Part shown: piece by piece, positions 33,666-46,619 of the stretch | How positions within the stretch are numbered: the first letter of the stretch is position 1 | Layout of the letters: every line of letters starts with the position of its first letter | From: Paraphaeosphaeria minitans | Taxonomy: Eukaryota; Ascomycota; Dothideomycetes; Pleosporales; Didymosphaeriaceae | Assembly: GCA_015832175.1 (NCBI GenBank) | Contig: WJXW01000019.1 | Span: 533,068-597,067 of the forward strand | DNA length: 64,000 nucleotides | Direction of reading: 5' to 3' | Made by a program: the position numbers and the translations under genes | The notes under the pieces: model-generated | The model's input: only the letters and a program-made list of their open reading frames with translations | Told to the model about the DNA's origin: nothing | Databases searched by the model: none

Positions 33666-36202
33666 CAAGACGATAGTCTTGGCGCGTTGGGCGAGTACCC
33701 AGTTCCAGCCGCGCGGCGGACAGCCGATCCGTCGCGAAAACGTTGTTCCGCGCCGCCCATCCCTCCCCAACAAACAAGGGCAAGCTACCCCCAGAGGCCT
33801 TTCGTTTCCCCTCCACCATCGCTTACGTATGGTTCGGCCGGGCATCTGAGCAATGGCTTTGCTAACTGAATGCTGTGCTTCTAGGCTCTTAGAGGCACTT
33901 GCCCCGCGTTTCGCGACCGTAGTACTTTCAGTCTCCCGCCCGCACTCGGCTGTCGACCACACGTCTCCGTTTCCGCTTGCCCAGGGGTTTGCGTCTGCTC
34001 TACAAACTCGATACTACAAACTCGATAGCTTGGGTGGCTAGCTGTGGCTTGTCCAGGGTAGTCCGGAGGTCCTTGTACGTACTCAGCGAAGAAGGATATG
34101 GGCGATGGTCTGCGCTCCTCCACAATCGCCCATATCGGGCCGGTGACTCTTAAGGGTGACTCAGTCTAGATTTGCTTTGGCAAGGGCGCATCGCATACTA
34201 CCCGTAAAACGCGATGCATTACCTGAAGTAGGGCATCTTCTAGCTCTTCTTTGATTGGATGGTTTCTGCTCGAAGTACCATGCCGCGTGGCGACCTCGCA
34301 TGGCGACCTCGCATGGCAAGAGCGCCACCCGCAGGCCCCATGGCCATTTATGGCTCGGCAGCGATGCTGTTGCATCCTTAGGCCTGGACAAGACGCCGAT
34401 GGGTTGCGACAGTGATATACGCTTGATGGTGGCCTTGCCAAGGCTCGTTTTCGCCGTGGGAAGGCATTTCGTGAATTAGGCAGCGAGACGTCCATGGGAG
34501 TGTAAGTTCTTATATGCGTTGGGTTTTATGGACTGTACGTTACTTTCAGTACCAGACACGAACGACAAAACTTTCCAGGACGTGTGCAGACCGCTGTATT
34601 TACTGCAGTGAAGTCACTCCTCGCGATCATCAACCCAGGGTACCAGAGAGTGCTACCGGTGTTGCGCTTCTGGTAGAAAGCATGAACTACTGAGCAAGCA
34701 TTCAGAATGCCGCATGGCGTGTGCTTAGACAACAAGCACGGCAGCAGACAAGTCTAAATGAACAGTCGCGGCACAATTGGAAGGTGGCAACAGCCTCACA
34801 CTTATTACAAAAGCTCCGTTCCTGAACACTAAAAGCCACTTGGCGACGGACGTTAGCGTGCAACCTCAGGGAGCTGATGGCGCGAAGGCAGCATGCGATC
34901 CTTATGGTGGCTACTTCGCTGCGATTTGACGCATGCGGATCTAGTTTCGGTGCGACCGAGCAGGTCAGCCGAGGTCTGAATCGGCCTGGTGCGCTGCACG
35001 CGCTGGGTCTCAGATTCGAGAACTCGCATTCGGCAAGCCGAGGCGCGCGAAAAATGTATCGTCAACAGAGCCCGCGGAGGGGCCGAGGCACGACATGAAG
35101 ATGGGTTTGGGCGAATCCGGGAACTAAATAGCTGCAGCGACCCCCTCCTCCAAGCGGACCGAGCTGCGTAAGCCAAGATCTCGTATCAAGCTCGTAATGA
35201 AGAGCATCGTCATGTGAGGGAACACCGTACTGTGGGAGTAGTTCGTATATCATCCGACCTTAAAGTAATGAATACTCCTTGAAAATGTCTCTACGTCTTT
35301 CACACCATACCATTCCCATCCAGCTCTCCAATTAACCCAACATACTGATCCGGTCTCGCGATAACGACGCACCCCGCCAACCCCTGTACATGCCAGGCTA
35401 GATGCACCCAATGCCGTGCGGTCACATCCTGAACGCTACTGGCCGCTACGTGGTCGTGCATGCTGGAAGGTGTCTCACCGGCTGCGACAGGATATGCGAA
35501 TCGGAAAAGTAGATGATGTAGCAGCGGCAGCAGGGCATATGACGGAGGGCAAGCGGCAGAGGCGTAGCAATTAGCAGACGACGACAGCAAACATTAGTCA
35601 ATGCGCAACCCATAATCGCGCGACGCGTCATAGCTCCACTTATATGGACCCAATTCAAGCCACAATTAATGAGGTGGAATCGCTTAGACCAAGAGTCTTA
35701 GCTGGGGAATCAGCTTTGTGGCGATTGCTGTCGATGCTGGCCGTCCATTGTGATACCAAAAATTCAGTTTTACGCCTAGCAAAATCAACCCATAATATGC
35801 TGACATGGCTTTTATGCTGAAGTAGAGGCGAAAACTTCTATTATTTGCCATGTAGGAGGAAGGGTACGTTCAGTAAAGTGTCGCGGTATATAGCCTCATG
35901 TACACTTTTTCTAGTTTAGGTGAACCCTTGAGGCTAGTATGAAGAAAGACGTTAGGGTTTGCTATAAGTTAAGTAGCGATAGTAAGAACGTAGTTCCATA
36001 GTTCACCGCCGCGGGTGTTTTGCACGTGAAAAACTCCATTCTCGAACGGCATCATTAATGCAATCGTCTCGATTTCGGGTTTCACAACCGAGCGATTCAA
36101 ATACGGTATGACGTCGATACGGAAAGTGCCGCAAGACATTTCAGTGCCCACTCTCTCGCTCAACCATGGCCATTGCCAAATGCGCTGCAATTCGAGTCCG
36201 AA
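33666..36202. other. No recognisable gene
   Basis: About 2.5 kb with short frames only. A local duplication GCGACCTCGCATGG occurs twice at about 34291-34316. I see no RNA gene or transposon. Confidence 0.4.
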
Positions 36203-39200
36203 ATGACCGACACAAACGCACCTCGCCTTTCAGCTGACCTCGCAAGGGCGATTACGGAACATGAGTTGAATAAGTACCAGTCTCTATCGCTTGCTTACAG
36301 ACCTTTATGCTCATTCGCCACCTAGATACCTGCAGCTGCTACGAACAGACACCCGGCTCCAAACTGTAAACGACACTCCCTTCACCTACGCGTTGCCAGA
36401 ATTCGATCCCTTGCGCGACGCTCTGACTACAAATGCAGAGCTCGTGATTGCGCGTCTCGGTACGCGTCTTGAACATCGAACGATGAAACGGCGATACTGA
36501 TGATAGGATATAGCGGTCCAGGGAGCCTTCGTTGTACTCACGGATGGAAATTTCGAGCGATTTCTCGCCGGTGGTAAGGGACAACACTCAAGTGACGGCG
36601 ACGATGCGCAAGTCAAAGACGCCAGCTGGCTGGGAGCCATCGATTCCGACGTGGCCATATGGCGTTCGCTCTTCCAGCGAACCCTTTCCGTCAACGGCTC
36701 CTTAGTGACACCGCGTGATAAGGTATGCAATGTAACGTCCATGGGCGACATTGACCCCTCCCACCAGCTGTCATCGGTTGCCGGGACACCCCATCTATCA
36801 TTTTATGCCGGTACGCCCATTATTTCAAAACATGGTATAAACATTGGCATCGTGTTTGTGGTTGACCGCTCTATACGAAAAGAACTCTCTAGTAGGGAAA
36901 GTCACTTTTTAACATCAGCAGCAAAGAAATGTATGCAATTGCTTGAGTTCGCACGCGAGAGGGATTTCGGCGACAGATTGACGTTGGTAAATTCCCAGCT
37001 TGATCGCTTTGTCAGGTCACGCGATGTCCTCATCCAGGTTCCAAAAGAACCGCGGGCTCCCAAGGTCGAGATAGGTCCAAGGCCAGAAAAGACTGAACTC
37101 CAGCAAGTGAGGGATATTGCCCGTCGATTCCACGGAGACAGCAACATGGTAGACGACCTGTTTGCGTCAAAGGATGATTTGGGCAAGGACTCCGAGTCCA
37201 CACGGTTACTTGAGGTCGAAGAAGCCAGGGATGATCGCCTGGCGCGAGAGGATGATGAGCACAATGCAAGCGCACCAGAAGGTCCGCCAGATAACAAAGA
37301 GGTACCGGAAGATTCCAAAGGAGAGACTACGTATTGTAATGTGTTTCGAAGAGCTGCTGAATGCTTGCAAGCAGGCTTGCATGTCGATGGCGTTATGTTT
37401 TCTGATGGCGTCATTGGCTGTCATGGCTCCGTCCAACCCGTCGCGGAACCGGAACAAGAGTTGGAGCCCGAAGGGAAACACGAAGGGGAACGCGCCAAGA
37501 ATAACTCAACAACGCAGGCAAAGATCAGTGGCGAGGCCATGAGGGTATATACCAGTGCCGAGTACCAGAAGGGCGTCCATGTCGATCGCCCGGCTGAGAT
37601 ATTGGGTATGCACACGCGGAAGCGAGAGCTGGGTCCCGCGACCACGACAGTATCTGAAAGCACCTTAGGCATGGTCGATATCGACGAGGGCTACCTCCAG
37701 CGACTAATGGACCGACATCCTGAAGGCAATGTGTGGTATTTTCCCGCTGAAATAACCACCAGCTATTTAGTCAAGGATGACACACTCTGCAAGAACGATT
37801 CACAAGAGGAGACTCGGCGTCTCTCTTCGAGCTTCCCGGGTATAAAGCAACTTATCTTTCAGCCTCTCATTGATTCTGTAAGCTTAAAGCGTCTTGCCGG
37901 GTGCTTCATATGGAGCATGCAGACATGGCCAATCCTCACGGACAGTGTAGAACTATTCGCTCTAAAAGGATTCCTATACATTGTGCAGGCCGAAGTGTCC
38001 AGGATTGATACGGTCACAGCGATGAAGCAAAAAGAGACGTTTGTCTCGTCAATCAGCCACGAGTTGAGTAGGTTCTATTACGCCAACGCAACGCTAGCTG
38101 CTGGCTGACCGTGTTAGGGACTCCGCTCCATGGTATTCTCGGTGTCGTGCAGCTGCTCGGGGATACGAGTTTGGACCATTTTCAGAAGGTACTGACTAGT
38201 ACCATTAAGTCATGTGGCTCAACGCTTCACGAGACCCTTTCTAGCGTGCTATCCTATGCAAAGATCAATCAATTTGAGCGTCGTCAAGATCGATATGGCC
38301 AGAGGCGCCCGCCCGACTCGCCAAGGGTCCTCACAGACAGACACAGTATGGCTGCGGGTCCCGACAGAGACTTTGCAGGCCTGTACATTGTGAATATTGC
38401 AATGCTATGCGAAGAGATTGTTCGAATGCTCGAGGCGGGGTTGGTGTTTAGTATGTCAAAAAGACCCTACACGATCGTCGTCATACTCAACATTCGGTAC
38501 GAGGACAACTGGTGTTTCTATACAGAACCCGGGGCGCTCCGTAGGATTGCAGCCAACATCATTGGCAACGCGTTGAAGTACACTCCACATGGCTCAGTGA
38601 CTGTCACGCTTACGACGTCTGAAGAAATTGGCAACGGAACGGTCTTAAACAACGATGGCTTTTCTGGACGCATAGTGAACCTCACCGTTACTGACACCGG
38701 CAAGGGAATGTCAAACGACTTTGTAGAGCACCACCTCTTTGTCCCTTTTACCCAGGAAGATGCAAACACGTCAGAGGGTGTGGGTTTGGGAATGTCAATC
38801 GTTAAGAACTTGGTATCTTTACTTAGTGGCGAGATCTTCGTGAAGAGTAACGTCGGCAAGGGTACGGAGATTAGGGTTTCGATGCCCATGCGACGGACTA
38901 CTGAGGACCAAGACGAACTGGAGCGGCCCGCGTTAGAGTTCGCGCAAGATATCGAATACCTCCGCTCGATACATCTGTCCGTTGTCGTCTTTGGTTTTCC
39001 TGGGGCCGTTCGTGACAGCGTGGAGAGTTATCTCCTGGAGTGGTTTCAATGCACCATGCTGGACATTACAGACGACCGCAACCCGGACGTCATCATTATC
39101 GAGGAGGGTAATACTGAGGCTCGGGAAGCAATTGAGAAATCGGCGTCTCGCTACGGCCACCAGGGGGTTCTCCTTAGTATCGTAATGGAACCGCCCAGGC

Positions 39201-40162
39201 TTGGCAAAAAGATGGAGGAGATTGAAGGGTACCCGCAATGTGAACGACTTCCGCGCCCCCTTGGTCCTCATTATCTATCCCGAGCGCTTATATCTTGTAT
39301 GAACAAGCTCAAACAGCTTCGCGCGGGAAACACTCCTGCCAAAGATGGAAAATGCCAGCAAGATGAGTATGTAAAGGGGAAGGAGAATGGACAGAAAGAC
39401 GAGGGCTCGGCTAGCGAAGAGAGCAACCAAGGATCTTCTCCACCAGATGAAAGAATACAACCCCCTCGCAGTGCCCCATCTCAAAGTAGAGCTCAACAAG
39501 AGGAAGTTAATCCCTGCGGCGAGGGTGCATGGGATGGCCAAACAAGCAACCGCTCGTCAGAACTTCGTATACTTATTGTAGACGACAACGATCTGAACAG
39601 GAGGCTCCTCGGTGCGTTTCTGAAGAAGTATGGCTGTCGCAACATACAAAAAGCGGAGAACGGAGCCGTAGCGGTTGAGGCGGTTAAGAATCATCTAAAG
39701 TGCTTTGACATCATTTTCATGGGTAAGTTTTTCTTCAAAGTCTCTTATCTATCTTGCTATCTCTCTTTCTACGTCTGTAGCTACCGCGTCTTTACTCGGA
39801 AGTACGCTGCAACCCCTTATGTACACCGCAGGGGCAGCTTGCGGAGATTCTTATCCGTAAAGGACTAGGTTTTGACTAGGCATACAGATCTATCGATGCC
39901 CGTCATGGACGGCTTCGAGGCTACTCGGGAGACTCGCTCCATAGAAAAGAAACGTTGCTTTTCGAGACAGACGGCCGAGGCACCTTCCCCGGCCGTTATA
40001 GTCGCCTTGACAGGGTTAGCTAGTGATCGCGAAGTGGAAAAGCCTTACGCAGCCGGCGTTGATTTTTTCCTCACGAAGCCTGTACGTTTTGAGAGTCTGG
40101 AATATTTGCTGAAGAAGTATGAAGACGGGACTCTTTGGAGCAGTGACCACCGCTCAGGGTGA
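36203..40162 (+). CDS. Fungal hybrid histidine kinase (GAF-HisKA-HATPase-REC)
   Basis: Two-component phosphorelay sensor. The frame is continuous from 36507 through two introns: 38068-38117 (GTAGGT, GCTGAC, TTAG) and 39723-39887 (GTAAGT...CAG, 165 bp), giving at least 1146 aa. Domains: GAF-like segment (SFYAGTPII...GINIGIVFVVD, about 36800-36870); HisKA with the H-box SHELRTPLHGILG, restored by the first intron, the phosphorylated His at 38058-38060; HATPase with NIIGNALKYT, VTDTGKGM and VGLGMSIVKNL; REC with LIVDDND, the phosphorylated Asp in MDLSMPVMDGFEATR whose codon is split by the second intron, LTGLASD and LTKPV. All catalytic residues are present. The 5' exons between the ATG at 36203 and 36507 need one or two small introns I could not place. 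It probably signals to the HOG or a related pathway through Ypd1, as in other fungi. Confidence 0.88.
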
Positions 40163-40384
40163 CAGGGAAGGGTTGTAATCTTTACCCCAATTCCCGGTCC
40201 CGGGAGGGCGGAGGTTGCTCCAGAGGGTAAGAATTAGGCGGAAGATACCATTGCATTATACAGTAGGGCTGCCCGCTGTTATTACAAATCATACTTCGGT
40301 CTGGTGTGCCATCTTGGCAAGATCCTCGAGTGCTTTCCAACATCTATGAGCCTGTGGCCGTACAAGAACTGTAGAGGAAGCTAT

Positions 40385-41270
40385 TCATAGCAACTACCAC
40401 CCAGCCAAAGACGTCCTCGACCTATACTGCCCAGAAGGAACCGAGGAAGGGCCGACAAGAGTGTGCTTCTTTGTCAACAAACGGATAGACGGCAACAGGA
40501 TCCAATTCAAGGAACATACATGGGACTTATGCTCTATAACACGTAAGCTAGGTGAGGACAGCAACTCAGCATCTACGAGGTCTACAATCCCCCTAGGAAC
40601 ACGGTCCAGCAGAGTGTACTACCACACGTTCGTAAAACAACGAATAAACACGACCAAGATGAGCTAATGTTACCTGGAGACTTCAATCTACATCATCCGT
40701 CGTGGGGGAGACCGGACGCGCAGATCATAGAACCAGAGGCACAAGAACTAATTACTAAAATGAAGAGTTGGCCCTCTACGCCACCCTCGCACCCGGCACG
40801 ATACTATAGAGAGAGAGACAGTCACAAAGCGACATTGATATCTGTCGTGTAACGACAGGGCTGGTCGTCAGGGTTATGAAGGCGAAATCAATAAGGAGCT
40901 TGACCACGATTCAAACCACCTATCGATAAGCACAACTCTCTATATCGATCCAAAACGTGGATAAAGGGCCCATGAAGAACTGGAAAAGACTAAGCGGGGA
41001 GGTATACTTTAAAGGACTGAAAGAAGCCTTCCCACGGCTTCGAAGACCAGTAACAAAAACCGCGTTAGACAGATATGTATAGGAGGAGGTGATCACAGCA
41101 ATCTAAAGAGCAACAGAGAAGGCGGCCCCTCAGACGCGCATCTCCAGCAGAGCTAGAGAAGGGTAGAACGACGAGTGCAGAAAAGCATTAGCAGAGACGA
41201 ATAGACTAAAAAGAATATACAAGCAGCTCAACACGGAAGAGACATGTGAAGTACAGCTAACAATGTCCTG
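40385..41270 (+). pseudogene. LINE (Tad1-like) relic: endonuclease and linker
   Basis: Remains of a non-LTR retrotransposon ORF2. Visible pieces in order: TRVCFFVNKRIDG (about 40465), then after decay LPGDFNLHHPSWG (40667), the conserved core of APE-type endonucleases, then WKRLSGEVYFKGLKEAFPRL and the usual linker helices to about 41270. Several stops and frame changes interrupt it and no reverse transcriptase is present. Clade assignment to Tad1 is by resemblance only. Confidence 0.75.
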
Positions 41271-41544
41271 TCAGATTCGAGCACTATTTGGGCTCGCTGG
41301 GATGGGGTTCTGATGAATGAGATGGATGATCCATTGTATTGCCTGTCTCCGTGTTGACGCGCTGGCTCGAAGCCTATTATAGAGGGTGGGGGCCGATCGC
41401 GTGCCCTTATTCGCGCTAATCTGACACCTCCATCCATGCCATATACATGCCGTTTATCGTGGGTATCCTAAGTTTTACCGGCATGTACCTGATGCATGGC
41501 GACACGCGCCTGTGTGTTATAATGAAGAGAAAGTTTGGATATAT

Positions 41545-44507
41545 TCATATTACGTCGCGCTCGCGCTTCTGCCTCTTGGGACCTAAAGATTTAGTGCCTT
41601 GGAGAGCAGTAGTAATCGGCTCGCACTTGCCGTTGCGCTTCAGCTTCGCCCGAAAGGATAGGCTCCCTCTCGTAGTGCTCTGCCTCTTGGGCCAGTTCTT
41701 CCTGCTTGGCCCCTCACCTTCTTTGTTGAGAGCCGGAATGGCACTATCCATCTGGTGGGCAATCATAATTAGACCACTCGTGTCATCTTCAGACTCGCTA
41801 TCTCCCTCCACAGAGGAATATGCCTCCGAAGATGACTCTTCTCCCTCCTCTCGACGCATAGGTGAGAAGTGGAGCGGCTGAAGCGCGGTAGTCGCGACCT
41901 TTTCCGAGGAGCTTGTAGTCGAAGGGTTTGATGAGACATTTGACTCAAGATCAGAGTCGACGTCACCGGATGAAGTCGAGTCGAAAGGTAAGAACGATGC
42001 CGGAGGAAGCCTCGAACTTGGCAAGGTCTTACGCGATGTGAAAAGAATTTTCTCTTTGATGACAGGTTGCTGCTTAGGAGAAGAAGCTTCAGCGTCTGAG
42101 GAGGAACAGTGGTTGAGGGCTTCAACAATCCTCTTCGGGTAGAGCTGTGACCTGGGCTTCGCAGATGGGGCGTTATCCGAAGCCGTCTGCAGCTGTGAAC
42201 GACGAACACGAATGGAGAAGTTGTCCTCGGGCTGGACTCCGCCGAGTCCAGATGCTTTAAACTCGATAAGATCGGAGCTTTCTGTTCCATTATCGTCCTC
42301 TAAAGCATCTGGCGAAAAGCCCATATCTTCACTACTCGAGAAGGTCTGGGAACCCTGGTTGAAATCGATGTCCGTCAACGATGCAGTCTCAAGCGGGCCA
42401 CGAGGCTCTGCGATTTCAGAAGACTGCCTGAAGGTACGTCCTGAACGTGAGATCGGATCTCCAATAGGGTGACTCGTGATATTTTGATAAGCTGGAGTGT
42501 GGCTCGCAATGCCGCGACTGTCCCAAGTCAGATCAGTACAAAACTTGGCTTTGCTGTAGAAGATCATGGGTCCGTCATTGCGACATCTCGTAGACGAAGA
42601 GCTCTGCATCGTATGACTACCGAATCCAGAGGCATCGCCAGCTTGCTGAAACTGCATCGTAGAATTGCTCGAAGACCCTATATCGAGACCGTACAAATGA
42701 TCTTTGTCCCTAGAATCTTCCTTGTGGAAGAACAGAGGGGCATAGGAGAATTTGTTGCGTTCTTTTTCTTTCTGCTGGCGAGGGAGACGTTTCACCGCTC
42801 GTTCGGAGTTCACGGGGTCCGTGCGCACACTTCCTCTAATCTTCGGATACTTCGAAGGCGATCTGCTGTTCCCGTATATCTCGCGGGAATCATTACTCTG
42901 ATATTCGGGGCTAGAGCCGGTGCTGCTCAGTGTGGCGTCCGGGCCACCTCTCCATCGAATTTCCCGGCCATCGTGCGATAGCTCGAACAAGGTACTGAAC
43001 TCATTGACAGCTTCCTTTACGAAATCCGGGGTGACATTCAAGGTATGGAGTTGGGCCATGTTGATCAACAGATTGAGGTATATCCATCCATGGCCATCCT
43101 CTGGCGAGTTCCCAGATGTCATGTTTGGTAGGGTGAAGCCAAGATGTCGAATATAATCCATGTTATTGGATGGAACTTGAGCTTGATACAGATCCAGATC
43201 CATCGGTTTTGTAGCTCGCTGGTCTTGGGATCCAGAGCTCGCGAAGTCTACCTCGTTCATGTGGAGGCTCGGGCGCAACTGCTGCAAAGCTTCCTGGTAT
43301 TCGGTGATGTCCTCATCATCCGCCCGCATTGGCATTATGCGTGCTTCGCGACTGCCGTCAGTTTTCGTGCGCTGCCCTGCAGCTTCTCTACCCAGGCGAT
43401 CGGCCGTGGCAGCTGATTGGGCGACTTGCTCTTGCTGCATGGGTTGTGGATGGTTGCCAGGCGTCGATCGCTTCCCCGCGAAAATCTGCTCTAACCGACG
43501 GACCACCAACTTCTTCTTCGACTTCTCCGTCATCGGAGCGTGGTTCTTCGGGAGCAAGCCATGAGGGATGTCGTGCAAGTACGACTGGATGCTTTGTTGC
43601 TGTTGGTTGTATTGCGACTTTGTCATGCGACGGCAATCTCTATTGTTACTTGAAGCGGTATTCGAGGTTTGGTGGGATCGCGCCAGATTCGAATTGTATC
43701 CTGGCATGGAAGCGTACCCAGACTCGGCAAAGGGGGAAGCGTCCGAAGAGGCGGCTTTTTGTGCATCGAACGGCGGCGGATGAGAGGTAATCACGGGCAC
43801 GCCTTGCCCTGAATTGTTGTCGAGGTCGGCGGCGAACTTGCGTAAAGTTTCCTCCAATTCTCTTTGCTTATGGTCAGGAAGTCCGTGGAAGCGCACTTCA
43901 AACAGCTTTTCGTCTTGCAGGTGTGCGTCATACAGCTTTTCATACTTTCTCAACTTTTGCTTCAGGTTCCTATTCGCAATGGTCAGATCGTCAATGACGC
44001 TTCTGAAGTCTTCAACGCTTTCACTGGTCAGATGGCCGAGGCCGGGACGATGTGGCAGAGACGTTTGCTGGTACATATCGTGCATGTGACCGTCTGGCGG
44101 TGTCTCGGACGAAGATGAATTACGCAGGAAGAACGGTGGTTCATCTATATCTCTTTGGTTAGATGACAGCTTGAACAACGAATCATGATACTGACTGTCT
44201 AAGTTGGTACTGCTCTGCACTACATTGTTGGTAATCTCACACCACTTCCCAGCATCACTACCTTCTCCCGAGCTGTGCTTGTCGGACTGGATCTTGGGCG
44301 AGATGCCCGACGGTGTATTTGTCTTACAACTTGCGCCGGTATTGGGTGAGCTCGCAGTCGTGGTTTGCGGGTGGTAGGATGTGGGTACCTTGGGAGGAAT
44401 GCAACTCGCGGGAGGCTATGGCGAAGGGGGACAGACTGGTGCGCTGGAGGTCGGTGGGGGTGGAGCGTCTTGCGCTGTGGCGGTACGGTGCCTGGCCGGT
44501 CGCCCAT
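41545..44507 (-). CDS. frq: FREQUENCY circadian clock protein
   Basis: FRQ is the negative element of the fungal circadian clock; it binds FRH and casein kinase 1 and represses the White Collar complex. The main frame (44415 to 41545, 891 aa counted from 44220) shows the dimerising coiled coil (SVIDDLTIANRNLKQKL..., residues 73-105) with KLFEVRFHGLP, the GLLPKNHAPMTEKSKKK / LVVRRLEQIFAGK block (221-250), the casein-kinase-binding region (NMDYIRHLGF and YLNLLINMAQLHTLNVTP, about 353-398, then IRWRGG), the FCTDL block (about 549-567) and SGLGGVQPEDNF (657-668). Upstream in-frame sequence adds SSGEGSDAGKWCE. The conserved start HPHRPPAHQSVPLRHS is in another frame beginning at the ATG at 44507, so a small intron (for example from the GT at about 44395) or a one-base shift lies between 44420 and 44300. 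Slightly shorter than the Neurospora protein. Confidence 0.93.
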
Positions 44508-45431
44508 ATTGTTTTCTTGTACAACAAATATTCATGCTAAATAAGAGCAGATCATACTCTCCTCCTGCGCCCTGTGCGTGCGGTCGCCGGATGTAGTGGG
44601 ATCGTCAGTCGAGGGTCGTCGGATCGCCGCGGAGAGGCAGGTTGTTGCTCAAAGCAGGTACGGCTTGGTTTGGAGCTCGCTTGTATCAAAAGAGTGCCCT
44701 GTTGAGCGTTTGGTATCGGAAACAGGGCTGCAAAGGCGTTGTAGAGGCAATATAGAGAGAATCAGCGCGTGCACACTGAATGGCTGGGGCTGTCGGCGCA
44801 ATGGGTACGAGATCGAAGGATTTGGGCTCGCTTCAAAGCGCGAAAGCAAGTGGCGTTCTCAACTAATCGGCCTAAACCCACCAACCGATATGCATCGACG
44901 ATGGCTTTGCGTCTGCAACATTTCCACGCGGCTGATTTGTCCAAATGTACCCCGGCTGTCCGTAAAGATGCCAAACACAATCGGTGATCGTTGACTTTGA
45001 TTGCTTCAGGACGCGTCGCGCGTCGTGCTCCACGGGCAGCCAGACCTGATGACCACAAATCGCCTCTCCAATTCCCCGCTCAGATACTTCAAATCATCGA
45101 CGCAGCCCCGTTGTGCTACAATCCAGACTGGTGGGTGGTGTTTCACTCGACAATGCACCCCGTCGAAGAGCTATGACGACGACAATACGTCGACACCACC
45201 GTCACATTTCACCACGAGCGCATGTCGGGCAAAACCCCCTCCGATAGGCCATAAGATGGCCTTATCTCTCCACGCCGGATATGATCACTGCCGCTGGGCC
45301 CTGAGGAGTCCCATCTTTGTTATAACTTGGTTTAATTGCTGGCTATTCGTCAGCTGAGGCTTGGCTAAGTTGGGTTGATTTTTGCCTATTTATATAACTT
45401 ACACAACTAGTTACGCTTCTTAGCCCGTTAA

Positions 45432-45688
45432 ATATGCCTGTCAGATAAGATGCTCGCATGCGATAAGGTATGATGAGGGGTGATGATTCTGTCTTGATTG
45501 ATGATGAATTCTATCTGGTTGTCAGATTTGATGCTTTAGATACGATACAGTATGTTGATGGGTGATGAATTCTATGTCCTGTGTCAACTCTGCTCGGTTG
45601 GTTTTGACCCCTGGGCTAGTGCGATAAGTGCTGTGGTCCTTCCTCCATTATGCAGATCCGAACTCAACGCACTCGTTCTATCCGACAG
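45432..45688 (+). repeat. Dispersed repeat, copy B
   Basis: Matches the reverse complement of 23974-24157. Internally the GTCAGAT...ATGCT...GATGGGTGATGAATTCTAT phrase is duplicated (about 45435 and 45522), so copy B carries an extra internal unit. Confidence 0.7.
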
Positions 45689-45750
45689 AAGCATTTTTAC
45701 AAGAAAAAAAAAATTCGCTGCTGTGCAACACCGTGCTTGGGCCGCTCGCC

Positions 45751-45805
45751 TTTTTTTTTTTTTTTTTAACTCAGCCACTTCAGCACAGCCATTTCAACTC
45801 AGCTT

Positions 45806-45839
<34 letters not shown>
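45751..45839. repeat. Simple repeats: poly-T and (TAC)n
   Basis: A T run of about 18 near 45751-45769 and about 11 TAC units at 45806-45839. Confidence 0.95.
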
Positions 45840-46007
45840 GAGCCCAAATTCATGAAGGACCTTGCCAATGTAAGCTTCTTGGCTTCAGACAAGTCTTTGT
45901 TTCGACAAATTCTCCGTGTGAACATGTCAAGGATGATAGCCGAATGGTCCTGTCAGATAAAATGCTTCCATGTGATAAGGTATGCTGATGGGTGATGATT
46001 GTGGATT

Positions 46008-46032
46008 GATGATGATGATGATGATGATGATG
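46008..46032 (+). repeat. Simple repeat (GAT)n
   Basis: About eight GAT units. Confidence 0.95.
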
Positions 46033-46450
46033 TCCATTTGGCTGTGCAGGGGTTTTCGCCCTATGTAGCCCCACTTCCAGCTAAGCCTATCATCTAGCCC
46101 TGTCTGTATTGGTCTCAAAACCTCGTTCCTCAGCCCATTCCTGTTGGACCTGTTAGTGAACCCCGTTGTGATTCTCCTGCCTGAGGACTACTATGTCTAT
46201 GCGCGGTTAATTCTCAGATGACGGATTTAGCCTCCCCGTTCTGCGTGCAAATTTGATGGTCGCGTAGACCACGTCTAGGTTAGGTTTCCACTGGTTAATG
46301 GGACCGTCCGGGCTGGAGCCGTCCGGGTTCGTGTGCGGTGATCTTCCACCGACCTTGTATGACAAGTCGCCATATCTGTCGCCCGCTTCTCTGATCATGT
46401 CCTATCCAAGAGGAAGAGGCGTCGGTGGTCACAGACGCGCTAAGATTGGC

Positions 46451-46474
46451 TTAGCGTTAGGGTTAGAGTTAACG
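46451..46474 (+). repeat. Four degenerate telomere hexamers, copy 1
   Basis: TTAGCG TTAGGG TTAGAG TTAACG in register, same strand as the terminal TTAGGG array. Each of the three variants differs from TTAGGG at one or two bases. Equivalent tracts lie at 52701-52724 and 57688-57711. Confidence 0.85.
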
Positions 46475-46619
46475 AATTAGGTAGGATTTGATACCAGAAA
46501 CGCGTTAGACTAGGGGCAGAAACAATCCTATTCCCCAGCTATTTCTATTTCTTTCTCATTCTAATTCATCTCAACGTAACCTCTTATACTAATCTACCAT
46601 CTCTTATTCACAAAATAGG

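Larger units (their letters stand above)
44508..46400. other. Repeat-rich spacer between frq and the telomeric array
   Basis: Contains the dispersed repeat copy B, simple repeats and a further partial copy of a GTCAGATAAAATGCTTCC-type phrase at about 45950-46000. It should hold the frq promoter at its left end. No gene is recognised; short frames at 44578-44994 and 46207-46398 lack domains. Confidence 0.5.
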
